The notes below the pieces were generated by a model. It saw only the letters and a list, made by a program, of their open reading frames with translations. It had not been told where the DNA came from and searched no databases. Shown piece by piece: positions 43,851-54,179 of a stretch of DNA of 64,000 nt (position 1 is its first letter; each line of letters starts with the position of its first letter). The position numbers were made by a program, and so were the translations under genes. Location of the stretch: NCBI GenBank assembly GCA_027698105.1, contig JAQERH010000004.1, positions 1-64,000 of the forward strand, in the 5' to 3' direction. This DNA is from Lachnospiraceae bacterium AM93-12TA. GTDB taxonomy: Bacteria > Bacillota > Clostridia > Lachnospirales > Lachnospiraceae.

Positions 43851-44915
43851 CTACTCCGGAATCTTCGTAATCACGCAGCAGTTCGGCTCATTTACATCAA
43901 TCGAACGATGGTTCATCATTAACAGGCCGTTCTCATAGTCTATTTTGAAGAAGGAAATTGTTCCGCTGGCGTGATTGATGCTGGCCATGTGCTTCTGATC
44001 CGGGAAGATCGCAATATCCTTCGGATAATCCCCGCTGATCGGCAGGCAGCACTTCATAGTCAGAAGTCCTGTATCCGGATCTCTCTCATAAATGCTTACG
44101 CAGTTGTCTCCTGCATTGCTGCAGAACAGGTACCTGTCATCCGGGGACATGCGGATCGCGCAGGCCGCTGTCAGTTCCCCTGCCGGTGTGTCTGTAGAGG
44201 AAATCGTCTGTAGCTTTTCAATCTTAGGAACCCGCTCCCCCTCCTCATATTCATAGCTGTATACATCAATGGCATTCTTCAGCTGATACATCAGATAGAA
44301 GAACCGTCCGTCTTTACTGAATACAAACTGTCTCGGCGCAGATTCCAGCTCGCACCGCACTGCGTCTACCTGGGAAATTTTTCCCTTCTCGCTGTCAAAA
44401 CCATAAATCTTCACCTGATCGATACCCAGATCTGCCACCATTAAAAATTCCCCGTCTGGTGTCCTTCCAGCGCAGCTGACATGGGGACGGAAATTTCTCT
44501 CCGCCACGCTTCCAAGACCTTTGTGGAACACTTTATCGGTAATTGCTCCCACTGTTCCATCTGGATTCAGCCTGAGAATGGTCTCCTTCCCGTCATGGTA
44601 GCCTGACACGAAAATGTACTTGTCCTCTGCATCTGTAGCCAGATGGCAGCCTCTCATACCCTTAATGCCTGCGCTGTTTAACCGCGCCAGTCCTCCATTA
44701 GGCAGAATGCGGAAAGACACTATACCTTCGTCCGCAATCGAATAGAGAGTCTTTCCGTCATGAGAAACTGTCAGATAGGAAGAGTTGTCCACCTCTACCT
44801 CGCACCTGTATTTAAAATATCCGTTCTCTACATCTACATCGTAAACTGTAATTCCTTTAGCCTGCCCATTATAGGAATACGATCCCACATAAGCCATGTA
44901 CTTGCCTGCCATCAT
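43851..44915 (-). CDS. Seven-bladed beta-propeller lactonase family protein
   Basis: 354 aa of the YkgB/Pgl (6-phosphogluconolactonase-type) family, which folds as a beta propeller. Repeated blades such as DGKTLYSIADEG, DAEDKYIFVSGY and DGRFFYLMYQLK are visible, with family features HVSCAGRTPDGEF and HMASINHASGTISF. ATG 44915 with GGAGG at 7 nt. It may hydrolyse sugar lactones, but substrate cannot be read. It stands alone, divergent from the polyamine operon regulator. Confidence 0.85.
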   Translation of the reverse strand: MMAGKYMAYVGSYSYNGQAKGITVYDVDVENGYFKYRCEVEVDNSSYLTVSHDGKTLYSIADEGIVSFRILPNGGLARLNSAGIKGMRGCHLATDAEDKYIFVSGYHDGKETILRLNPDGTVGAITDKVFHKGLGSVAERNFRPHVSCAGRTPDGEFLMVADLGIDQVKIYGFDSEKGKISQVDAVRCELESAPRQFVFSKDGRFFYLMYQLKNAIDVYSYEYEEGERVPKIEKLQTISSTDTPAGELTAACAIRMSPDDRYLFCSNAGDNCVSIYERDPDTGLLTMKCCLPISGDYPKDIAIFPDQKHMASINHASGTISFFKIDYENGLLMMNHRSIDVNEPNCCVITKIPE

Positions 44916-45050
44916 ATATTATCCTCCCCAAGCGCAGCACCAGGTCCCTTTTCATCAGCAAGGAGGCCTTCTGAAAATGTTGCTATTTAAGATAAACACA
45001 TAATATCACAGTTTTTATCGTTTGTGAACCTGAAAGACGCAGTTTTCCTG

Positions 45051-45078
45051 TTGACACCTGACATAAAGAATGTATAAT
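45051..45078 (+). promoter_or_regulatory. Promoter of the regulator-pot operon
   Basis: TTGACA (45051-45056), 16-nt spacer, TATAAT (45073-45078): consensus sigma-A boxes. The transcript would carry a leader of about 110 nt before ATG 45199; I see no hairpin or riboswitch fold there. The rest of the 283-nt divergent gap (44916-45198) shows no gene. Confidence 0.85.
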
Positions 45079-45198
45079 GGAATATGCTGTGTGTTTATTA
45101 TTTCTAAACTTTCAGATTATTTTTATCTTGATTTAGCAGCATTAAACTTTTAAATTAGAATAAAGTTAAAAAACGTCCGGCGAAAGGAGATAACAGCC

Positions 45199-45732
45199 AT
45201 GAGCATCGGATCGAAATTAAAGGAACTTCGGGTTCTGAAAGGACTGACCCAGGAGGAGCTGGCAGACAGGGCAGAGCTGTCCAAGGGATTCATCTCCCAG
45301 GTGGAGCGGGATCTGACTTCCCCGTCCATCGCTACCCTGATGGACATTCTTCAGTGTCTGGGAACCACCATCGGAGAATTTTTCACAGAGACTGCTGACG
45401 AACAGATTGTGTTCGGCAAACATGATTTTTTCAGAAAAACGGACAGCGAACTGAAAAATTCTGTCCAGTGGATTGTCCCGAACGCCCAGAAAAACTGTAT
45501 GGAGCCTATTCTTTTAACCCTGGAGGCGGGCGGCTCCACCTGCCCTGACGCTCCCCACGAAGGAGAGGAGTTTGGCTACATTTTAAGCGGCAGCATACTG
45601 CTCCACATCGGAAGCAGCATTTATAAGGCAAAAAAAGGGGAATCCTTTTATTTTACCAGCGATAAAACACACTACATAGAAACAAAGGCCGGAGCGTCCC
45701 TGCTGTGGGTCAGCTCTCCGCCCAGTTTTTAA
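45199..45732 (+). CDS. XRE-cupin transcriptional regulator (PuuR-like)
   Basis: 177 aa. N-terminal XRE helix-turn-helix ([20 protein letters not shown], then [12 protein letters not shown]), C-terminal cupin ([20 protein letters not shown]). This build is that of PuuR-type regulators that sense polyamines. It is the first gene of an operon with potA-potB-potCD, 29 nt apart, so it most likely controls polyamine uptake and its own synthesis. GAAAGGAG precedes the ATG. Confidence 0.9.
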   Translation: MSIGSKLKELRVLKGLTQEELADRAELSKGFISQVERDLTSPSIATLMDILQCLGTTIGEFFTETADEQIVFGKHDFFRKTDSELKNSVQWIVPNAQKNCMEPILLTLEAGGSTCPDAPHEGEEFGYILSGSILLHIGSSIYKAKKGESFYFTSDKTHYIETKAGASLLWVSSPPSF

Positions 45733-45761
45733 CAGAAGCTACAGAGTACGGAGGATTTAAG

Positions 45762-46838
45762 ATGAGTCAGCCATTAATTGATCTCGTAAATATCACGAAA
45801 AGCTTTGACGGCGATATCGTCCTTGACGATCTCTGCCTGTCCGTAAAAGAAAATGAATTTGTCACCTTACTTGGCCCCAGCGGCTGCGGAAAAACTACCA
45901 CCCTGCGCATCATCGGCGGATTTGAGTCCCCTGATCAGGGAAAGGTCATCTTCGGCGGAAAGGATATTACCAATGTTCCGCCTAACAAGCGCCAGCTGAA
46001 CACGGTTTTTCAGAAGTACGCCCTGTTCCCCCATATGAGCATTGCGGAAAATATTGCCTTTGGACTGAAAATCAAGAAAAAATCCAAAAGCTACATCGAT
46101 GACAAGATCCGCTATGCATTAAAGCTTGTAAACTTAAACGGCTTTGAAAACAGAACCGTAGATTCCTTAAGCGGCGGCCAGCAGCAGCGAATCGCCATCG
46201 CCAGAGCCATTGTAAACGAGCCTAAGGTACTTCTGTTAGACGAGCCTTTGGGCGCTCTGGATCTGAAGCTCCGCCAGGATATGCAGTACGAACTGATCCG
46301 TCTGAAAAACGAGCTGGGCATTACTTTTATTTATGTCACTCACGACCAGGAGGAAGCCCTTACCATGTCCGACACCATCGTCGTTATGAACCAGGGCTAT
46401 ATCCAGCAGATGGGATCCCCGGAGCAGATTTACAATGAGCCGGAAAATGCTTTTGTAGCGGACTTTATCGGAGAGAGCAACATTGTAGACGGAATCATGC
46501 TCCACGACGAGCTGGTGGAGATTGCCGGCGCCAAATTTGCCTGCGTGGACAAGGGCTTTGGCTGCAGAAAGCCGGTAGACGTAGTCATCCGTCCGGAGGA
46601 CATCGATCTGGTGAAGCCGGAGGACGGAACGCTTCAGGGCGTTGTCACCCACCTGATTTTCAAGGGCGTCCACTACGAGATGGAGGTAACTACACCGGAC
46701 GGCTACGAATGGCTGGTTCACAGCACAGATATGTTCCCGGTTGGAGAAAAGGTAGGCATTCATGTAGAACCTTTTGATATCCAAATCATGAATAAGCCTG
46801 CTTCTGAAGATGAGGAGGCGGTAGGAATTGATGAGTAG
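45762..46838 (+). CDS. potA: Spermidine/putrescine ABC transporter ATPase PotA
   Basis: 358 aa from ATG 45762 ([10 protein letters not shown]), with GGAGG upstream; an earlier in-frame start overlaps the regulator. Walker [10 protein letters not shown], signature LSGGQQQR, Walker [10 protein letters not shown]-loop THDQEEA, and the C-terminal TOBE domain typical of PotA. It energises polyamine import through PotB and the PotCD fusion. Its stop overlaps the potB start. Confidence 0.95.
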   Translation: MSQPLIDLVNITKSFDGDIVLDDLCLSVKENEFVTLLGPSGCGKTTTLRIIGGFESPDQGKVIFGGKDITNVPPNKRQLNTVFQKYALFPHMSIAENIAFGLKIKKKSKSYIDDKIRYALKLVNLNGFENRTVDSLSGGQQQRIAIARAIVNEPKVLLLDEPLGALDLKLRQDMQYELIRLKNELGITFIYVTHDQEEALTMSDTIVVMNQGYIQQMGSPEQIYNEPENAFVADFIGESNIVDGIMLHDELVEIAGAKFACVDKGFGCRKPVDVVIRPEDIDLVKPEDGTLQGVVTHLIFKGVHYEMEVTTPDGYEWLVHSTDMFPVGEKVGIHVEPFDIQIMNKPASEDEEAVGIDE

Positions 46839-47664
46839 CGTTTCTAAAAAAACCATGAAGCAATACCTGGCCGGCCCCTATCTGATCTGGATGATCGGGT
46901 TTACCATCATCCCTCTGCTCTTAATCGCCTGGTACGGCCTGACAGATACAAGCGGGGCTTTTACCATGGAGCACATCGCCTCCATCGCTACCCCGGAGCA
47001 CTCCAAGGCCCTGTTTCTGTCTCTGGGGCTTTCGCTTCTGAGTACGGCAGTCTGTCTGCTGCTGGCCTATCCGCTGGCCATGGTTCTCAGGAAAAAGCAT
47101 ATCGGCAGAGGCAGCTTTGTAGTATTTATTTTCATCCTTCCCATGTGGATGAACTTTCTTTTAAGAACCCTGGCCTGGCAGACGCTCCTTGAGAAGAACG
47201 GAGTAATTAACGGAATCTTATCCACACTGGGCCTGCCCGGGATCTCAATTATCAACACTCCGGCAGCCATTGTCCTGGGTATGGTGTATAACTTCCTGCC
47301 CTTTATGGTGCTTCCGATTTACAACGTGCTGGTAAAAATTGATGATAATACCATTAACGCTGCCAAGGATCTGGGAGCCAATGAATTTCAGACCTTGATC
47401 CATGTGTGGCTGCCTTTAAGTCTCCCAGGCATTATCAGCGGCATCACCATGGTGTTTGTGCCGGCCCTGACAACCTTCGTCATCTCGAACCTGTTAGGCG
47501 GCAGCAAAATTCTTCTGATAGGAAATGTCATTGAGCAGGAATTCACCAAGGGAAGCAACTGGCATCTGGGATCCGGTCTTTCCCTGGTTCTGATGGTCTT
47601 CATCCTGATCAGCATGGCACTCATTGCCAAATACGATAAAAACGGGGAGGGAACTGCATTCTGA
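46831..47664 (+). CDS. potB: Spermidine/putrescine ABC permease PotB
   Basis: 277-aa inner-membrane permease with six hydrophobic segments and the EAA loop [20 protein letters not shown] that contacts PotA. ATG 46831 overlaps the potA end; a TTG 3 nt upstream is less likely. The stop overlaps the potCD start (TGATGA). It is one permease half, PotC the other. Confidence 0.94.
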   Translation: MSSVSKKTMKQYLAGPYLIWMIGFTIIPLLLIAWYGLTDTSGAFTMEHIASIATPEHSKALFLSLGLSLLSTAVCLLLAYPLAMVLRKKHIGRGSFVVFIFILPMWMNFLLRTLAWQTLLEKNGVINGILSTLGLPGISIINTPAAIVLGMVYNFLPFMVLPIYNVLVKIDDNTINAAKDLGANEFQTLIHVWLPLSLPGIISGITMVFVPALTTFVISNLLGGSKILLIGNVIEQEFTKGSNWHLGSGLSLVLMVFILISMALIAKYDKNGEGTAF

Positions 47665-49640
47665 TGAACACGAACAACAACACGGCAGATACGACAAATT
47701 CCGGCGCAGTCAGGGCCTCCCGGCGCAGCCGGCTTCGGAAATTTTTCCAGGATTTTTACCTGGTAATTATTCTGCTTTTCCTTTATGCGCCCATTGCCAC
47801 CATGATGATCCTGTCCTTTAATGACTCCAAGTCCAGGACTCTGTGGGGCGGTTTTACCACAAAATGGTACACTCAGATGTTTGAAAGTCCTGCTATTATG
47901 GACGCTCTTTACAACACGCTTCTGATTGCCTTTATCTCAGCTCTGGCAGCTACCATTCTCGGCACTCTGGCAGCTATCGGCATCAGCAGCATGAAGCGGA
48001 CGCCGAAAAACATTGTAATGGGACTGAACAATATCCCGATTCTGAATTCCGAGATCGTAACCGGCATCTCCCTGATGCTGACTTTCATCGCCTTCGGGAT
48101 TTCCCTGGGCTTTAAGACCATTCTTATTGCCCACATTACCTTCAACGTGCCCTTCGTCATTTTAAGCGTTATGCCGAAGTTAAAACAGACCAGCCGGTAT
48201 ACCTACGAGGCGGCGCTGGATCTGGGGGCAGGACCTCTTCAGGCCTTCTTTAAGATTGTATTCCCGGATATTCTTCCAGGCGTACTGTCTGGTTTCCTGA
48301 TGGGCTTTACCATGTCCTTAGACGACTTTATTATCACACACTTTACCAGGGGAGCAGGCATCAATACCCTGTCCACCCTGATTTACAGCGAGGTGCGCCG
48401 CGGCATTAAGCCATCCATGTACGCCCTGTCTACCATTATCTTTGTGACGGTGCTGGCGCTCCTTTTAATTACAAATTTCGCTCCCAAAGATAATCCGGCA
48501 AAATCCAAGGCTGGAGAAGCAAAGCCTGCTTCCGGCCTGCGGGGACCTGGATTTAAAAAAGGACTGCTGGCAGCAGCCTCCTTTATCATCGTGTGCAGCG
48601 TCTGCGCTGCCACCTATATTCACTATACCACCCAGTCCTCCAATGAGCTTTATGTCTACAACTGGGGTGAATATATTGACGAATCCGTTATTGAGGAATT
48701 CGAGGAGGAAACTGGAATTGACGTGATCTACGACCTGTTTGAAACCAACGAGGAAATGTACCCTGTGGTAGAAGCAGGCGGCGTAAATTACGACGTAGTC
48801 TGCCCCTCTGATTATATGATTCAGAAAATGGCAGAAAACGATATGCTGGCTGAGCTTGACTACTCCAACATACCAAACCTTGAAAATATTGATCCTCAAT
48901 ATATGGCAAAGGCCGAAAGCTTCGATCCGGGCAACCGGTATGCGGTTCCCTATACCTGGGGTACAGTCGGTATTCTCTACAATACAAAACGGGTGGAGGA
49001 ACTGGGCATACAGCCTCCTTCCAAATGGTCTGATCTGTGGGATCCAGCCTATAAGGGAGAAATCCTCATGCAGGACAGCGTCCGTGATGCCTTCATGGTA
49101 GCCCTTAAATCCCTTGGCTACTCCATGAACTCCACTAATGAGGAAGAGCTGAAAGAGGCCAGGGATCTGCTGATCGCCCAGAAGCCTCTGGTACAGGCCT
49201 ATGTCATCGATCAGGTAAGAGATAAGATGATTGGCGGAGAAGCTGCTGCAGGTGTTATCTACTCTGGAGAAATGCTCTTTATCCAGGAAGAGGTCGCCAA
49301 ACAGAATCTGGACTATCAGCTGGAGTATGTCATTCCAGAAGAGGGCACAAATATCTGGATTGATGCATGGGTAATTCCGAAAAACGCGAAAAACAAGGAA
49401 AATGCAGAAAAATGGATCAATTTCCTCTGCCGTCCTGATATCGCAAAGAAAAACTTCGAGTACATTACCTACGCTACCCCTAACCGGGCCGCAAAGGAGC
49501 TGCTGGAGCCGGAGCTTCAGAATAATAAAGCCCTGTTCCCGGATACCGATAAGCTGGAAAACTCCGAGGTCTTCAAATACCTGGGAGACACCGTAGACAT
49601 GATATACAACAGCCTTTGGAAAGAAGTGAAGTCACAGTAA
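47664..49640 (+). CDS. potCD: PotC-PotD fusion (permease + polyamine-binding protein)
   Basis: 658 aa. Residues 1 to about 272 are the PotC permease (six membrane segments, EAA loop YEAALDLGAGPLQAFFKIVF at 181-200). A Pro/Gly/Lys linker (276-300) leads to a further membrane segment (300-318, LLAAASFIIVCSVCAATYI). Residues about 325-658 are a PotD-like solute-binding domain (LYVYNWGEYIDESVIEEFEE; VPYTWGTVGILYNT). The binding domain is tethered outside the cell by that segment, so it needs no lipoprotein signal. Such fusions occur in other Firmicutes. It completes the transporter with PotA and PotB. Confidence 0.93.
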   Translation: MNTNNNTADTTNSGAVRASRRSRLRKFFQDFYLVIILLFLYAPIATMMILSFNDSKSRTLWGGFTTKWYTQMFESPAIMDALYNTLLIAFISALAATILGTLAAIGISSMKRTPKNIVMGLNNIPILNSEIVTGISLMLTFIAFGISLGFKTILIAHITFNVPFVILSVMPKLKQTSRYTYEAALDLGAGPLQAFFKIVFPDILPGVLSGFLMGFTMSLDDFIITHFTRGAGINTLSTLIYSEVRRGIKPSMYALSTIIFVTVLALLLITNFAPKDNPAKSKAGEAKPASGLRGPGFKKGLLAAASFIIVCSVCAATYIHYTTQSSNELYVYNWGEYIDESVIEEFEEETGIDVIYDLFETNEEMYPVVEAGGVNYDVVCPSDYMIQKMAENDMLAELDYSNIPNLENIDPQYMAKAESFDPGNRYAVPYTWGTVGILYNTKRVEELGIQPPSKWSDLWDPAYKGEILMQDSVRDAFMVALKSLGYSMNSTNEEELKEARDLLIAQKPLVQAYVIDQVRDKMIGGEAAAGVIYSGEMLFIQEEVAKQNLDYQLEYVIPEEGTNIWIDAWVIPKNAKNKENAEKWINFLCRPDIAKKNFEYITYATPNRAAKELLEPELQNNKALFPDTDKLENSEVFKYLGDTVDMIYNSLWKEVKSQ

Positions 49641-49654
49641 GATAGAGATTAAGA

Positions 49655-49708
49655 AAAAGGGATGTTTTCCTCGTTCCACTTGAAGTCACTGGAAAACATC
49701 CCTTTTTC
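49655..49708. terminator. Conserved-loop terminator 1 (after potCD)
   Basis: A perfect 17-bp stem, AAAAAGGGATGTTTTCC (49655-49671) and its complement at 49692-49708, with a 20-nt loop. Read on the minus strand the loop is AGTGACTTCAAGTGGAACGA, the motif shared with the hairpins at 49738-49796 and 52930-52980. The A and T runs make it bidirectional. Confidence 0.9.
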
Positions 49709-49737
49709 ATCCTCTGCTGTATACAATTTCCACTGTG

Positions 49738-49796
49738 GAAGAAAAGCAATTTTTCGGTGACTTTCATCTGGAACAAGAAAAATTGCTTTTCTTCCT
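49738..49796. terminator. Conserved-loop terminator 2 (before the NifX-like gene end)
   Basis: A perfect 19-bp stem, GGAAGAAAAGCAATTTTTC (49738-49756) with 49778-49796, around the loop GGTGACTTTCATCTGGAACA plus A. The stem differs from terminator 1 but the loop keeps the GTGACTTxCA...GGAAC motif, in the opposite orientation. It serves the convergent minus-strand gene. Confidence 0.88.
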
Positions 49797-49801
49797 GATA
49801 T

Positions 49802-50188
49802 TTAAAAACACTTATTCCCGCAGGCGCTCACGTTTCCATTGCTCTCGCCGGACTGCTGCTCGCTTCTGCTCTCTTTTGTCTCGAAGTGAAGCTGGCCGTT
49901 TAAGAACTTTTCTACCTGCTCTCTGGCTGCCCCGTAGGCTCCGCCCATCACCTGAATCTTAGCGTCCTGAAGATTTAAAAGGGAAGCCACTCCGATATTT
50001 CCGCAGATCACCACATTCACTCCCTGCTCCTTTAAAATGGCTGCTGTCTGTGCAGGCGTATCCTGGGAAATGGACATCAGCTCCTCCTCCAGAATATCAA
50101 ACTCATCCACTGTATAAATCTTAAACTGAGAAGCCTCATTAAAGTGCTGGAACACCTGCTCCTCTGCATATGGAATTGCTATTTTCAT
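49802..50188 (-). CDS. NifX/NifB-like FeMo-cofactor domain protein
   Basis: 128 aa of the dinitrogenase iron-molybdenum cofactor biosynthesis family (MKIAIPYAEEQVFQHFNEAS; VVICGNIGVASLLNLQDAKI; GGAYGAAREQVEKFLNG). These small proteins bind iron-sulfur or metal cofactors, and most are not in nitrogen fixers. A C-terminal tail rich in Ser/Glu ends with two Cys (ACGNKCF), possible metal ligands. It stands behind the [FeFe] hydrogenase in the same direction, 124 nt apart. Confidence 0.85.
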   Translation of the reverse strand: MKIAIPYAEEQVFQHFNEASQFKIYTVDEFDILEEELMSISQDTPAQTAAILKEQGVNVVICGNIGVASLLNLQDAKIQVMGGAYGAAREQVEKFLNGQLHFETKESRSEQQSGESNGNVSACGNKCF

Positions 50189-50312
50189 ACCATTTGTCTC
50201 CTTTCACGGAATTTACCCTCAGTATAAGCAATACCCGCCGGAAAGTCAACACGAGGTAATTTTCGGTGCTTTAGGTGGAGCAGAAAAATGTTTCCTCCTG
50301 CATCCCTTTTGA

Positions 50313-51836
50313 TTAATCCACCAGCTTATCTAACTCTTTTACATGCTCTGTCTCGCTGGATGTAGCATGCTGGGCTTTGGACGCGTACTGCTTTACAGCC
50401 GCCTGGGACTTCTTAATCGGCTGCATGGTTCCTGCACCGGCTACACAGCCTCCTGGGCAGGCCATTCCCTCTAACAGGTAACCGTTATATTTTCCTGCCT
50501 TGGCCAGTGTCAGAAGCTTGCGGCAGTCCTTTAAGCCCTCTGCATTGGCAATCTTGATCTCGCGGTCCGGGAATCTCTTTTTGATTACATTGACAACAGA
50601 CTGTGCAACTCCTCCTGCCACGGCAAAGTTACGGCCGTCTGTGGAAGCGTCGTTTACACCTGCCGGATCCTCTTCCATGGTCTCAATATCCACATGCTTG
50701 GCATCAAAAATTCCTGCCATCTCCTCAAAGGTCAGTACGAAGTCCACCTCGCTGCGCACCGTTTTTCTCATAGCCTCCAGCTTCTTAGCCGCGCACGGCC
50801 CGATAAATACGATCTTGGCGTTCTCATGCTTGCTCTTAATCAGTCTCGCTGTCAGCGTCATAGGTGTCAGAGCCATGGAAATACAGTTTGCCTGCTCCGG
50901 GAACAGCTTTTTAGCCATCATGGACCATGCCGGACAGCAGGAAGTGGCCATAAACGGAATCTTTTCCGGAACCTCTTCGATAAAGTCAATGGCCTCCTGA
51001 GTAGCGCACAGGTCAGCTCCGATAGCCACCTCAAATACATCGGCAAAGCCCAGCTGCTTCATCGCTGCACGCAGCTTTCCAGGGGTTACAGTCGGTCCGA
51101 ACTGGCCTACGAACGCAGGAGCTACTGCCGCGTACACGCGCTCGCCAGACTGAATAGCGCGGATTACCTGGAAGATCTGGGATTTGTCTGCAATCGCACC
51201 AAAGGGGCAGTTTACCAGGCACTGTCCACAGGAAACGCATTTCTCATAATCAATATCCGCTTTTCCATTGGCATCTGAACGGATGGCGTCCATACCGCAG
51301 GCAGCCGCACAGGGACGTTCCTGCACAATGATTGCGTTATAGCCGCAGACATCCTTACACTTTCCGCACTTAATACATTTATCCTGATCAATGTAAGATC
51401 TGCCGTTTGTCCTGTCCAGGGTCACTGCATTCTTGGGACAGACCTCCACGCACGGATGCGCCAGACATCCCTGGCAGCCGTCTGTCACATAGACGCGCTT
51501 CTCATGGCAGGCGTTGCAGGCAAACTTGATTACATTGATTAACGGCGGAGTGTAGTAGGTCTCCGCTTTATCTGCCGCCTCAATATTATCAGATAACGGC
51601 GCATGTTCTGCTGCACCTCTGCAGGGAAGGCCCATAGCCAGCCTTAAACGCTCTCCTACAATCGCTCTCTCCAGGAAAACATCATTTCTGAAATTTCCAA
51701 CCTCTCCCGGAATAATCTTATATGGAAGCTCCTCAATTCTCTTATCTACCGGCCACTCTGTGTGATAGGCCATGCGCGCCACCTCACGGAAAATTCGATG
51801 ACGGATTTCCTGGATTCGTGTCTCTACTCCTCTCAT
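50313..51836 (-). CDS. Monomeric [FeFe] hydrogenase (group B-like)
   Basis: 507 aa from ATG 51836 (MRGVETRIQE), with GAGGT upstream; in-frame codons further up are in the divergent region and unlikely. Cys-rich ferredoxin-like clusters lie at about 107-215. The H-cluster motifs are TSCCPAW (298-304), GPCAAKK (346-352, in place of the usual MPCxxK) and EGMACPGGC (456-464). It would take up or evolve H2 with ferredoxin. The L2 deviation is typical of the less studied group B enzymes. No hydE, hydF or hydG is in the window, so maturation genes must be elsewhere. Confidence 0.9.
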   Translation of the reverse strand: MRGVETRIQEIRHRIFREVARMAYHTEWPVDKRIEELPYKIIPGEVGNFRNDVFLERAIVGERLRLAMGLPCRGAAEHAPLSDNIEAADKAETYYTPPLINVIKFACNACHEKRVYVTDGCQGCLAHPCVEVCPKNAVTLDRTNGRSYIDQDKCIKCGKCKDVCGYNAIIVQERPCAAACGMDAIRSDANGKADIDYEKCVSCGQCLVNCPFGAIADKSQIFQVIRAIQSGERVYAAVAPAFVGQFGPTVTPGKLRAAMKQLGFADVFEVAIGADLCATQEAIDFIEEVPEKIPFMATSCCPAWSMMAKKLFPEQANCISMALTPMTLTARLIKSKHENAKIVFIGPCAAKKLEAMRKTVRSEVDFVLTFEEMAGIFDAKHVDIETMEEDPAGVNDASTDGRNFAVAGGVAQSVVNVIKKRFPDREIKIANAEGLKDCRKLLTLAKAGKYNGYLLEGMACPGGCVAGAGTMQPIKKSQAAVKQYASKAQHATSSETEHVKELDKLVD

Positions 51837-51883
51837 ACTGTAACCTCTCTTTTCTCTGCTCTTTGTTTGGGATTTATTCAGTA

Positions 51884-51902
51884 AAAACGCAGTCTGCGTT
51901 TT
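51884..51902. promoter_or_regulatory. Palindrome upstream of hydrogenase
   Basis: AAAACGCAG-T-CTGCGTTTT, a 19-bp perfect palindrome 48 nt before the hydrogenase ATG. It could be an operator or a small hairpin in the leader. It is not a Rex site (TTGTTAANNNNTTAACAA-like). The 328-nt divergent gap 51837-52164 contains nothing else gene-like apart from the nagB promoter. Confidence 0.5.
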
Positions 51903-52045
51903 GTTCCCTTCTTTATCGTTAAGAATATAACGCATTTCCCCTATGAATAGCAAGTTCTTAATCACATACAATCGTATTTTTACAGATCTGCATAGATTTT
52001 CTTTAAAGGAAATCACAAATCTGTAAATTTGTTTTTCTCCAGGCA

Positions 52046-52075
52046 TTGAAAAAACGTGATAAAATCGATTATAAT
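52046..52075 (+). promoter_or_regulatory. Promoter of nagB
   Basis: TTGAAA (52046-52051), 18-nt spacer, TATAAT (52070-52075), about 90 nt before the nagB start. No GntR/NagR-type operator is clearly visible. Confidence 0.65.
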
Positions 52076-52080
52076 AATAG

Positions 52081-52908
<828 letters not shown>

Positions 52909-52929
52909 CTATAACGCAAATATAAAACG

Positions 52930-52980
52930 GAGGCTGTATATTCCAGTGACTTCCACAATAGAACTGGAACATACAGCCTC
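52930..52980. terminator. Conserved-loop terminator 3 (between nagB and nagA)
   Basis: Stem GAGGCTGTAT (52930-52939) with ATACAGCCTC (52971-52980), then TTCCA/TGGAA, and loop GTGACTTCCACAATAGAAC. The GTGACTTCCA and GGAAC parts match the loops at 49672-49691 (reverse strand) and 49757-49777, while the stem is unrelated. It lies between two convergent genes. Confidence 0.85.
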
Positions 52981-53014
52981 TTCTTATCTGCAGGCTTTTC
53001 TTATTCTTTTTATC

Positions 53015-54154
53015 CTACAGCATCCGTCTGCCGCGGCAGTAGGTCTGGGCTACATCGTAATTGTCCTCTAAAACTACCAGATCCGCGTCGTATCCGGCAC
53101 AGATTTTTCCTTTTCTGTCATCTACGCCCAGACATCTGGCCGGGTTGATAGTACAGGAATTGAGAGCTGAATCAAACGGAATCATAGCCTTCTCCACCAG
53201 AATCTGAAGTCCCCGGTTCATATGCAGGGTGCTTCCTGCAATGGTGCTGGTTCCTTTCAGATAAGCCAGTCCCTCTGCAGTGATCTCGATATCGTGGCCG
53301 CCCAGCTGATATTTACCTCCCGGCGGGCAGTGCTTTGCTCTCAGGGAGTCTGTCACCATCATAGCGAAATCCCGGCCCTTCAGCTGGTAGAAATTGTTGA
53401 GAGCCGATACATGAGAGTGATGTCCGTCTGCGATCACCTCGCCGTAAATATCTCTCACCCGGAAAGCTACTCCCACCAGGCCCGGCTTTCTGTGGGTAAA
53501 GGCTGTCATTCCATTATAAACATGAGTCATGGATGCAGCTCCGTTGGCAATGGCCATCATGGCCTGCTCATAAGTCGCGCAGGAATGTCCCATGCTGACT
53601 ACCACGCCTGTCTGACGCAGATAGCGTGTCAGGGCAAGGCCCGGATCATGCTCAGGAGCCAGTGTAATGTAGCGGATATGGCCTCTGGCGGCCTCCTGAT
53701 ACTTCTTAAACTGCTCTACACTGGGAACAGCAATAGCTTCCGGCGGCTGAGCGCCTTTATACTCCATGTCTAAAAACGGCCCCTCAAAATGGATGCCCAG
53801 AATCTCAGCTCCCTCGTACTCTCCCTCTGCCACATCTGCCACATTCTTCACAGATGCCAGAAGTACCTCCGGCATCTGGGTCACAGTAGTAGGAAGAATC
53901 GAGGTCACTCCCTCCTCTGGAATCCGTCTCATCCAGTCCCTGAGTCCTTCCGGCTCTGCATCGTTTGTATCAAAACCGTAGGCTCCGTGGGTGTGAACGT
54001 CAATAAAGCCCGGAACAATACGCTTATCTCCCCAGTCTTCGTCCGGCTCCCTGCTTCCGTACTCTAATACCTGAACAATCCTATCTCCCTCGATCTGAAG
54101 CTGAAGGGGCAGAAACTGTCCCGCTGTCCATACGCGTCTGCTCTGAAGAATCAT
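53015..54154 (-). CDS. nagA: N-acetylglucosamine-6-phosphate deacetylase
   Basis: 379-aa amidohydrolase giving glucosamine-6-P, the substrate of NagB. Metal and substrate motifs are VPGFIDVHTHGAYGFDT, HFEGPF, HVYNGMTAFTHRKPG and DGHHSH. ATG 54154 (MILQSRRVWTAG) with AGGAGG upstream, not the in-frame start 39 nt earlier, which would overlap trmL. It ends facing nagB. Confidence 0.95.
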   Translation of the reverse strand: MILQSRRVWTAGQFLPLQLQIEGDRIVQVLEYGSREPDEDWGDKRIVPGFIDVHTHGAYGFDTNDAEPEGLRDWMRRIPEEGVTSILPTTVTQMPEVLLASVKNVADVAEGEYEGAEILGIHFEGPFLDMEYKGAQPPEAIAVPSVEQFKKYQEAARGHIRYITLAPEHDPGLALTRYLRQTGVVVSMGHSCATYEQAMMAIANGAASMTHVYNGMTAFTHRKPGLVGVAFRVRDIYGEVIADGHHSHVSALNNFYQLKGRDFAMMVTDSLRAKHCPPGGKYQLGGHDIEITAEGLAYLKGTSTIAGSTLHMNRGLQILVEKAMIPFDSALNSCTINPARCLGVDDRKGKICAGYDADLVVLEDNYDVAQTYCRGRRML

Positions 54155-54179
54155 GGTATTTTCCTCCTGTCCTCTGTTT

